Assembly (NCBI GenBank): GCA_002491065.1
Contig: DKVF01000052.1
Span: forward strand, 1-17,811
Source of the DNA: Peptococcaceae bacterium UBA7185
GTDB lineage: Bacteria > Bacillota > Peptococcia > Peptococcales > Peptococcaceae
Direction: 5' to 3'
DNA length: 17,811 nt
The translations under genes and the position numbers were made by a program. Of this stretch, positions 1 to 6,378 are shown piece after piece; position 1 is the first letter of the stretch, and each line of letters opens with the position of its first letter. The notes below the pieces were generated by a model. The model ran no database searches, had not been told where the DNA came from, and saw only the letters and a list, made by a program, of their open reading frames with translations.

Positions 1-23
1 TTAAAATACTTTAAAATTATTTA

Positions 24-45
24 TACAATGTATTTTTTCATTGTA
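24..45. repeat. 7-bp inverted repeat at left edge
   Basis: TACAATG (24-30) and CATTGTA (39-45) are perfect inverted repeats around a T-rich 8-nt loop, in very AT-rich DNA. It could be the terminator of a gene left of the window or an operator for the reductase-like gene that starts at 179. The sequence does not decide between these. Confidence 0.35.
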
Positions 46-131
46 CAATCCCCGCACCGCCTTATTTCTATGAAAAAATTTAAAATACGACAGCATCTAG
101 TGAGGCCAATATAGCAATTGACGCCAATCTG

Positions 132-140
132 TGCTATACT
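132..140 (+). promoter_or_regulatory. Extended -10 promoter candidate for the siroheme reductase-like gene
   Basis: TGC-TATACT is an extended -10 element (TG-N-TATAAT with one mismatch). The -35 position 17 bp upstream (TAGCAA) is poor, which is usual for extended -10 promoters. Transcription would start near 147, giving a leader of about 32 nt that holds the GGAGG ribosome site at 166-170. Confidence 0.4.
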
Positions 141-178
141 GAACAGGCAAATGCATTTGTACAGAGGAGGAAATTTTT

Positions 179-838
179 ATGGAGCAATTCAAACACCATG
201 TCAGTCAGCACAAAGACGGCACCTACTCAGTGGGCGTCAGCATCGACCAGGGATACATGACGCCTGATGATTTCATACTGTTGTCTGAACTGGCGAAAAA
301 ATATCATGTAACCACACTGATGGCTACCACTGCCAAAAAAATCAGCTTCATGGATGTGCAGGAGGCCAATGTCAACCCATTATGGGAAGACCTGGAGCAA
401 GCCTTCGGTCAGCGTCTCTGTTTCCCGAAAGGCAAGGTCATCGTCTGTCCGGGCAGCAAGTTCTGTAAATTCGCTACACCAGGCAGAGATAATCATGCCA
501 TGGGCCGTGAAGTTGAACGCATTTCCAAGGCCCACGAGGCAGGCAAGGTCAAAGTAGGCGTCAGCTGCTGCCCATTGGGCTGCGCCATGCCTCGCGTACG
601 GGATCTGGGTATCCTGACCAATGCCAAAGGGTGGATGCTCACCATCGGCGGCAACGGCGGCGCCAAACCTGGTGTGGGGAACGTTATCGCAGAAGGACTG
701 GACGAAGAAGAGCTGTTGGCACTGTTAGACAAAGTATACCAATACTTTGAAGTCAACAAAAACGGCAAGGAACGCACCATTCGCACTGTAGAACGACTGG
801 GAGTGGACCACTTGAAGGCCGCTGTATTGGGTAAATAA
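179..838 (+). CDS. Small siroheme/[4Fe-4S] sulfite or nitrite reductase-like protein
   Basis: The 219-aa protein contains the cysteine pattern of siroheme-[4Fe-4S] reductases: C90-x5-C96 (CPGSKFC) and C131-x3-C135 (CPLGC). The last Cys is expected to bridge cluster and siroheme. Residues 1-75 resemble the ferredoxin-like half domain and 80-219 the 4Fe-4S/siroheme domain. Normal assimilatory enzymes carry two copies of this pair and exceed 500 aa. This one-copy size matches the low-spin small sulfite reductases known from Desulfovibrio and methanogens (about 218 aa). ATG at 179 follows GGAGG with 8-nt spacing. It stands alone in the window with no flavoprotein or ferredoxin electron donor beside it. 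Substrate (sulfite, nitrite or other) cannot be told from sequence. Confidence 0.85.
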   Translation: MEQFKHHVSQHKDGTYSVGVSIDQGYMTPDDFILLSELAKKYHVTTLMATTAKKISFMDVQEANVNPLWEDLEQAFGQRLCFPKGKVIVCPGSKFCKFATPGRDNHAMGREVERISKAHEAGKVKVGVSCCPLGCAMPRVRDLGILTNAKGWMLTIGGNGGAKPGVGNVIAEGLDEEELLALLDKVYQYFEVNKNGKERTIRTVERLGVDHLKAAVLGK

Positions 839-939
839 GATCCCCCCACGGCACAAAACGTTACGCAGGGATATCCTACTTTAAGAAACTTACGCTCGGC
901 AAGATTCCTAAATCCTGCCGCAACATTTTCAAGACGCAC

Positions 940-994
940 AAATACCCTGATAGAAGTTGTCATCATACCGACAACTTCTATCAGGGTATTTTTT
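940..994 (+). terminator. Terminator with perfect 22-bp stem
   Basis: The arms 940-961 and 970-991 are perfectly complementary over 22 bp, with an 8-nt loop and a T-run at 989-994 in the + direction. It would end transcription of the siroheme gene and insulate it from the convergent metallo-hydrolase gene ending at 1016. The - strand side lacks a good T tail. The stem is much longer than a usual intrinsic terminator. Confidence 0.8.
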
Positions 995-1015
995 GCTGTA
1001 TCAAACAGCGGATTG

Positions 1016-1897
1016 CTATTCTACAGTTTTCCACAACAGCATATTTTCTGTAAAGGCAGCCTCCAGCTTTCCTGTTTCTTTCAACCAAGCTAAATAGGAG
1101 CGAATTGTACTGCCCACTAGCACATATTGCTCAAAATTCATGCTAAGTCCGTATTTATCAAATAAGCGCTGTAAAATCTGCTCAAACTGTAACGGCTCCC
1201 TGCACAATTGGGTGATATGCTCCGCCACCTCCAACACTTTTTGCTGATTATACCGCGCCAACTCAGCAATATTGTCAGTGGCCTCTGCATGGGAGGGTAC
1301 AAACACGTTTCCCTGCATCTGGGCCACAACATCCAGTGTCTGCAAGTACGCACTCACGTCGTAAATAAACGGCACAGCATATTTTTCCAAAGTTGCTTTG
1401 CTGCTCAGACAATCTGCCAGGAACACTGTGTCATCTGGCGTACGAAACCCTACCATAGAAAAATAATGCCCCGGCAAAGGAATCACTTCTATCTCTTTTG
1501 GAAAAGCAGCATCTGTAAAATCGGTCACATCGCTTCCCTGCGCCAACAAAAATTTGTGCCGCAGTTCTTTGCAGGGATATCCTCCATAAAGGAACGACGG
1601 CTCCAAAATCGGATTGCGAATAAAAGCGGCCTCCAGCTCCTCGGCAAATATGCTGCATCCTGTTTGATTCTGCAGATAACGATTTCCACCAATATGATCA
1701 GCATTGGAATGGGTATTTAAAATACCCTGTAGATTCCAGCCTTCCCGCTCTAAAATTTGCCGTACCTTACGGCCTGTTTCTTTATCATTGCCGCTGTCAA
1801 TCAGATACACGTCATGTTCTGTGGCGCGATAAATGCCAATCTTCGCCGGACAATCTATATAGTAACTCTTTTCCCCTACTTGTATCAACTCATACAT
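1016..1897 (-). CDS. Metallo-beta-lactamase-fold hydrolase with variant metal motif
   Basis: This 293-aa MBL-fold protein shows the metal ligands in order: the THSNADH motif (H63, D67, H68), H144 in LPGHYF, D162 in FLADC and H203 in VPSH. The second His of the usual HxHxDH motif is Asn65, so one zinc-site ligand is altered. Residues about 215-293 form a helical C-terminal extension. I start it at the ATG at 1897 (MYELIQ) because GGAGGG lies about 10 nt upstream at 1908-1913. The open frame continues up to 2020, but that extension overlaps a hairpin and looks non-coding. The family includes glyoxalase-II-like thioesterases and lactonases; the substrate is unknown. The CBS-domain gene lies 158 bp upstream on the same strand. 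Confidence 0.85.
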   Translation of the reverse strand: MYELIQVGEKSYYIDCPAKIGIYRATEHDVYLIDSGNDKETGRKVRQILEREGWNLQGILNTHSNADHIGGNRYLQNQTGCSIFAEELEAAFIRNPILEPSFLYGGYPCKELRHKFLLAQGSDVTDFTDAAFPKEIEVIPLPGHYFSMVGFRTPDDTVFLADCLSSKATLEKYAVPFIYDVSAYLQTLDVVAQMQGNVFVPSHAEATDNIAELARYNQQKVLEVAEHITQLCREPLQFEQILQRLFDKYGLSMNFEQYVLVGSTIRSYLAWLKETGKLEAAFTENMLLWKTVE

Positions 1898-1983
1898 AAC
1901 TCTTTTTCCCTCCATGCAACATTTTTTCCGAGAGACATCCATCCGTTCTTCTCTTGAAAGGTTTCCGCAAGCATACCATAAGC

Positions 1984-2029
1984 AAGAGCCTTGTGAAAAA
2001 ACAGCAAACTGTCCTTCCATAAGGCTCTT
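1984..2029. repeat. Nested inverted repeats between CBS and MBL genes
   Basis: AAGAGCCTT (1984-1992) pairs perfectly with AAGGCTCTT (2021-2029). Read on -, the loop holds a second small hairpin (ACAG-TTTG-CTGT) followed directly by six T. This may be a weak terminator or attenuator downstream of the CBS gene. The outer hairpin has T residues after it only in the + direction, so its job is unclear. Confidence 0.5.
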
Positions 2030-2055
2030 TTCCTTTCATGCATAAACGATTCGGT

Positions 2056-2529
2056 TTATTTTTCTTCCTTCTCCAGATAAATACCCAGAATATAGCGCAG
2101 AATGTCTGAACGGCTGATGACACCGGCCAATTTTCCATCCTCCAAGACAGGCACTTTTTTGATTTTCTTTTCGCCCAGCACCTTTGCGACTTCGTCAATA
2201 TCATAATCCGTCTCTACAGATACCAGTTTAGTAGTAGCCAATTCCATCACACTGAGGTCCATTAAATCATGCAGTTTCTTTTCGAAGGATTCGGTATCGT
2301 ACCACACAGTGATAAAACTGGTCATATCTATAATCCGAGGATTTTGCTTTGCGATAAATTTCATGATGTCACCGTCGCTGATAAAACCAACCACCTGCTG
2401 TTTTGCATTTACAATAGGCAGACCACTGGTCTTGCTCTCTACTAATACCTGCAATACATCCTTGATCGTAGCTTCGTCCGAAACCGTATATACGTCTGTT
2501 TTCATAATTTCTTTAATTTTTTTGTTCAT
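2056..2529 (-). CDS. Two-CBS-domain protein
   Basis: A 157-aa protein made of a tandem pair of CBS domains (about residues 4-62 and 90-150), with the typical GLPIV...VVGFISDGDIMKF and KVPVLEDGKLAGVISRSDILR patterns. Such Bateman modules bind adenine nucleotides and act as sensors; stand-alone forms have no known enzymatic activity. A linker of about 35 residues separates the domains. I choose ATG 2529 (MNKKIKEIM) because purine-rich AGGAGAAGGAAG lies just upstream. A longer frame to 2601 would begin almost at the predicted transcription start and has no family similarity that I recognise. The partner protein or pathway is not evident. Confidence 0.85.
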   Translation of the reverse strand: MNKKIKEIMKTDVYTVSDEATIKDVLQVLVESKTSGLPIVNAKQQVVGFISDGDIMKFIAKQNPRIIDMTSFITVWYDTESFEKKLHDLMDLSVMELATTKLVSVETDYDIDEVAKVLGEKKIKKVPVLEDGKLAGVISRSDILRYILGIYLEKEEK

Positions 2530-2612
2530 TTCATTACTTCCTTCTCCTGCGTGCTTCTTCATAAACCATCCATCCCTTCCCATTCTATACACATCTTCCA
2601 TGGTTTACACAT

Positions 2613-2618
2613 AGTATA
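2613..2618 (-). promoter_or_regulatory. -10 element candidate for CBS gene
   Basis: TATACT on the - strand lies about 84 nt upstream of the chosen CBS start, in an AT-rich gap after the glycosylase gene. No good -35 is visible at 17 bp, so this is a weak call. Confidence 0.3.
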
Positions 2619-2651
2619 ACGCAGTTTTATAAAAAATGCTACTTTTTTCTT

Positions 2652-3143
2652 TCACTTTTCTCCGCACAATGACAGCAAAATTTGCCAGCGCGCCAATTTT
2701 TCTTCCCGTTTCATCGTATGGGCCGGACTGGTTGATGGCATTTGCTGCCAGTCAAACTGCTGCAGCAAATGGGGAAAGTAACGTTTAAAGCTTTGAAAAG
2801 CCTTACCGCCGTTAAACAAAATCGTCTGAATAGAAGGATACTGCTCCAACAGTGCGTCCACAGGATTGGGCTGTTCCTGAGTGATGTGACTGTCCAGGCT
2901 ACCTTCCCTTTCACAGGAGGCCAATACATCCCACAATGCAATGTGATGCCGCAGCAGCAGCTGTTTTTTTACTTCATAGTCATCACGATAAGGCTCTTGC
3001 CATAAGGTGAACTGCATAGGCCAAAAATAATTCTGCTTGTGGCCATAATATTGCTGCCGCTCCAAAGACACGACACTGGGCATGGAGCCCAGCACCAAAA
3101 CGCGGCAGTTCTCATCCACAATGGGCGGAAAAGAATGAATCAC
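2652..3143 (-). CDS. Uracil/hypoxanthine-DNA glycosylase superfamily protein (family-6-like)
   Basis: This 163-aa protein has the UDG-superfamily layout: an N-terminal motif LGSMPSVVSL (18-27), QNYFW with N38, FNG with N111 after a hydrophobic strand, and the late loop PSTSPAH (136-142). This set matches the DNA-deoxyinosine glycosylase (HDG, family 6) group, which removes hypoxanthine or uracil from DNA. N38 and N111 sit where that family has its important Asn residues (recalled alignment, not computed). It starts with GTG at 3143; AGGGAGGT (3152-3159) is well placed. It lies 66 bp downstream of the LRR gene on the same strand with no terminator visible between them, so it may be co-transcribed with the MoxR module. 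It could equally be a neighbour with an unrelated repair role. Confidence 0.8.
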   Translation of the reverse strand: MIHSFPPIVDENCRVLVLGSMPSVVSLERQQYYGHKQNYFWPMQFTLWQEPYRDDYEVKKQLLLRHHIALWDVLASCEREGSLDSHITQEQPNPVDALLEQYPSIQTILFNGGKAFQSFKRYFPHLLQQFDWQQMPSTSPAHTMKREEKLARWQILLSLCGEK

Positions 3144-3209
3144 CGTAATATACCTCCCTCATTTACTTTTGCAGTTTATCGCCTTGCAGGTAACCTGCCA
3201 TTCTATCTC

Positions 3210-4829
3210 TCAAAAATCTCCCTCCACTGCCGTTGAGAGCTGGCAGCCGACAAAGGCATCCTCTGCAATCTGAATCCCTTCGGGAAGGTGAACTGCGACA
3301 AGGCTGCTGCAGCCAGCGAAGGCGCCGCGGCCAATTTTTTCTATACTCTGAGGGAATTGGATTTCTATGAGTTTTTTGCAATTACGAAAGGCATGATACC
3401 CAATCTCCACAACGCTCTCCGGCAAGGATACCCGCACCAGATTCTCACAGCCAGAAAAGGCATGATTGCCTATCTTGGTAATGCCCTCTTGAATCGTAAC
3501 AGCACAAATGCTCTGCCTTTGCTGTATCGTTTCCCGCTTGATGCCGTAGCGCTCAGGACTCAGGGCGGCAGGCGCAATTGCCGTAACCATTTTTTCTCCT
3601 ATTCGGCTGGGAACAGTCACTTCCCTATCCTGTCCGCGATATAACAGCAGTGTCAGCGTGCCGTCCCGCTGCAGTTTGGTACCCCATTCCTGCTCTAATT
3701 GGGCGTCGGTTTTTTCCTGTTCCGGCATATCCCAGCTCAATTCTAAATCATCCCAGCTTTCAAAGCAATCCTGTTTATTGTCAGAAGCCAATTTTTGCCG
3801 ATATTCCATCAACGCCGCTGTTGCTTCGGCCTGCTCTTCCGCCAAAATCTGCTCCAACATCTCATTGATATCCTCGGCAGGGATGATGTCGTTTTCCATC
3901 ATCACCTGCAGCAAGTTCCAGTGGGCAATGGCCAAAGGATAAAGCAATTTCCGTCTGCTGCGAATATAGCGGAGCATCTGGCTGACAAAATCTTTCTCCA
4001 GCGCCGTCTGACCGCACCAATCATCAGCAAAAGCCAAAATAGCGCTGTGCAGAACTTGATTGGGCAGCAGCGCCGGATCCAGCGCAGTGATTCGCACCTG
4101 CGTATCTGCCTCAAAACATGCCTTGCCCAGTACCACCTTGTCACACTCCAGCAGTACCTGCAACTTTCGACACTCGTGAAAGGCGCGATACCCAATGAAG
4201 GTCACGTTCTGAGGAATCGTAATCTGTTTCAGTCTGCGGCAATTTTCAAAGGCACGATCTCCCAATATCTGCATACTCTCCGGCAAACTTATTTCTGTCA
4301 GCGCAGAATGATTGCGGAAAGCATTTTCGCATATTTTTATCGTACCAGGACGAATCACAACACTTGACACTGCGCCCTTGGCAAACAATGCCAGTTTGCC
4401 TGCATAGATCACACCGTCTTCTTGGCTGGCAAGCCATGGCGTATCACGAAAGGCGTCCCGCCCCACATCAAGCAGGGTGTCAGAAAATTCAATCTCCAGC
4501 AGAGCATGGCATCCGGCAAAGGCCAGCCTTTCCAGTGAAACCAAGCCGGAGGGCAGCACCACCTTTTTCAGCTTCACACAATTTTCAAAAGCGCTGTAGC
4601 CGATTTCTCTGATCCCTTCCGCAAGCTCTACATGTTCCAACCCTTCACAGCCGGCAAAAGCTTGACTTCCGATACGCTGCACACCAACGGGCACTGCCAG
4701 TTGCTGTATGCTGCGGCAATTGCGGAAAGCACCATAACCAATCTCCCTAACGCCTTCGGGAATTTCCACTATAGCAGCGTCACCCTGACATCCCTTCAGC
4801 ACGCCCTGCTCTATCGTAAATTCCATCAT
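3210..4829 (-). CDS. Cytosolic BspA-like leucine-rich-repeat (LRR_5) protein
   Basis: This 539-aa protein has two blocks of BspA/TpLRR-type repeats with the pattern I-x-x-I-G-x-x-A-F-x-x-C-x-x-L. About eight or nine are at residues 20-245 (GYGAFRNC, GSQAFAGC, GYSAFENC, GDRAFENC and others) and about four at 440-530 (GNHAFSGC, GYHAFRNC, GRGAFAGC). Between them lies an acidic helical region (about 260-385) with no Cys-repeat pattern. No signal peptide, membrane anchor or cell-wall sorting signal is seen, so it should be cytosolic, unlike secreted BspA adhesins. Its ATG overlaps the stop of the AAA+ gene by 4 bp (ATGA), implying translational coupling and a joint function. LRRs are protein-binding scaffolds, so I infer a target-recognition or adaptor role for the MoxR/VWA pair. 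No catalytic motif is visible. Confidence 0.85.
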   Translation of the reverse strand: MMEFTIEQGVLKGCQGDAAIVEIPEGVREIGYGAFRNCRSIQQLAVPVGVQRIGSQAFAGCEGLEHVELAEGIREIGYSAFENCVKLKKVVLPSGLVSLERLAFAGCHALLEIEFSDTLLDVGRDAFRDTPWLASQEDGVIYAGKLALFAKGAVSSVVIRPGTIKICENAFRNHSALTEISLPESMQILGDRAFENCRRLKQITIPQNVTFIGYRAFHECRKLQVLLECDKVVLGKACFEADTQVRITALDPALLPNQVLHSAILAFADDWCGQTALEKDFVSQMLRYIRSRRKLLYPLAIAHWNLLQVMMENDIIPAEDINEMLEQILAEEQAEATAALMEYRQKLASDNKQDCFESWDDLELSWDMPEQEKTDAQLEQEWGTKLQRDGTLTLLLYRGQDREVTVPSRIGEKMVTAIAPAALSPERYGIKRETIQQRQSICAVTIQEGITKIGNHAFSGCENLVRVSLPESVVEIGYHAFRNCKKLIEIQFPQSIEKIGRGAFAGCSSLVAVHLPEGIQIAEDAFVGCQLSTAVEGDF

Positions 4830-6358
4830 AGAATTTCATCCTCGGTCTGTCCGTCCAAATCCAACTGCTCCAAAGCCTGCATTATTTTTTTCTGCCGTTC
4901 ATAGAAAAGCAGCTCCTGATTGTGCGCAAAATATTTCTCGCAGCCATATTCGCTGATGTATTTTGCCGTATAATAATTGGATGTCAGCTCTGTGACGATG
5001 AGAAGAATTTCGTGCCCATCGCCAAACACTTCCTCGGCAAAGACAAAGAGGTTGTGCAGCAGCTGCCCTTTTTCCTCACCCGATTGTCTCAACGCCTTCA
5101 CTTTGCTGTCAAAATCCATCTTCAAGAGACCAAAGGCGCTCATAGCATCTTCACTGTGGGCAATACGCTCCAAATCTTCCTCCAATATCCCCAGCAGCGT
5201 TTCTCCCTGAGCCTGTCCATCGGCAGAAAGGCTGCCTGCTTTTCTGCCCTTTGCCAGTTTGTCTGCCTGTGCATCTCTCAACTGCTCCAATATTTCTCCG
5301 GGAGCCTTTCCTGTCTTGACCGCCTGCACGCGGAATTGCTTCAACACCTGCATCAACTGTTCCAGGATCTTCTTTCCGTCAATCACCTCTCTGATTTGCC
5401 CGGTCACACCATCCAAAAGCAGACCAATCAAGGAAAGTCGTTCATCAAAGCCTGCTGCTCTGGCCCGCTCCTTAATCTCCTCATCGGCAACGCCCGCCAA
5501 AATATCATCCACCTGATAATCACTGCGATATTTATTGAACAAATCATAATAAGAGGCAAAGCTTCTGGCAATCTTTTTATCCTGTAAATACTGCCCAATC
5601 AGATCTTCATCCACTGTCAGCCCATGGAGCTCATAGAGCTGTAGCATCTGACTCAAATCATCCCAGCCTCTAGCCGTCACAAACCGTTTGCCGTCCACTG
5701 TGGAGGCAATCTGATAAAAATCAGCCTTACGAATCTCCAAATAAGTCAGCACTGCAGCATGTACTCCTGCCTTGTAGGCGTATTCCTTCCATACGTCGAA
5801 GTCCGGCTCCACATCAATGCGTTTCAGACGATCCCATGTCACAACGTCAAACTCCCGCACCGAATTATTATATTCCGGCGGATTTCCCGCAGTCACCACG
5901 ACCCAACCGTCAGGCACCCGATGCCGCCCGAATACCTTGTACTGCAAAAATTGCAGCATAATAGGCGCCAGCGTTTCCGATACGCAGTTGATCTCATCTA
6001 AAAACAGGATACCTTCCTTCACACCGGTCTCTTCCATCAAATCATAAATAGAAGCGATAATCTCGCTCATCGTGTATTCGGAAACAGCATACTCCTGACC
6101 GCCGTAATTCTTGTGCACAATATAAGGTAAGCCCAGCGCACTCTGCCGCGTATGATGGGTCATAGAATAGGACAGCATCCCCACGCCAAGCTCTCCTGCC
6201 ACCTGCTCTATAATCGCTGTTTTGCCGATCCCCGGAGGTCCCATCAGAAAGATAGGACGCTGCTTATACAACGGGACCAGATAATGTCCTCTCTCATCCT
6301 TTGTAAAGTAAGCTGTAATCGCATTTTTAATCTGTTCCTTTGCTTTTTTTATATTCAT
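4826..6358 (-). CDS. MoxR-like AAA+ ATPase with long helical C-terminal extension
   Basis: A 510-aa AAA+ ATPase. Walker A is GPPGIGKT (40-47), Walker B ILFLDE (117-122), the sensor-1 Asn is in TAGNP (N159), and candidate arginine fingers lie in WDRLKR (175-180). The AAA core fills about residues 1-290. The rest (290-510) is predicted helical and charged, longer than in typical MoxR proteins of about 300-350 aa. ATG 6358 follows GGAGAG with good spacing and lies 20 bp after the stop of the VWA gene. MoxR ATPases work with VWA-domain partners as chaperone-like machines that activate or remodel target complexes. Fusion of the ATPase gene end with the LRR start (4-bp overlap) suggests a three-component complex. 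The target is unknown. Confidence 0.9.
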   Translation of the reverse strand: MNIKKAKEQIKNAITAYFTKDERGHYLVPLYKQRPIFLMGPPGIGKTAIIEQVAGELGVGMLSYSMTHHTRQSALGLPYIVHKNYGGQEYAVSEYTMSEIIASIYDLMEETGVKEGILFLDEINCVSETLAPIMLQFLQYKVFGRHRVPDGWVVVTAGNPPEYNNSVREFDVVTWDRLKRIDVEPDFDVWKEYAYKAGVHAAVLTYLEIRKADFYQIASTVDGKRFVTARGWDDLSQMLQLYELHGLTVDEDLIGQYLQDKKIARSFASYYDLFNKYRSDYQVDDILAGVADEEIKERARAAGFDERLSLIGLLLDGVTGQIREVIDGKKILEQLMQVLKQFRVQAVKTGKAPGEILEQLRDAQADKLAKGRKAGSLSADGQAQGETLLGILEEDLERIAHSEDAMSAFGLLKMDFDSKVKALRQSGEEKGQLLHNLFVFAEEVFGDGHEILLIVTELTSNYYTAKYISEYGCEKYFAHNQELLFYERQKKIMQALEQLDLDGQTEDEIL

Positions 6359-6378
6359 CAGACTGCTCTCCTTTCCAT

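Noticed and set aside
493..966. 157-aa open frame on - opposite the siroheme reductase gene
   Set aside because: Shadow of the clearly coding + gene, and it runs through the 22-bp terminator hairpin; no ribosome site.
1898..2020. N-terminal extension of the MBL-fold protein up to 2020
   Set aside because: The added 41 residues precede a good ribosome site at 1908-1913 and include the hairpin region; no similarity to the fold.
3186..3198. GCAGGT-A-ACCTGC palindrome between LRR and glycosylase genes
   Set aside because: A short 13-bp dyad with one-base centre and no T tail; not a terminator, and too little to call an operator.
3210..4829. Possible DNA tandem repeat array
   Set aside because: The repeated feel on the DNA level comes from the coding of degenerate LRR units; copies are not near-identical.
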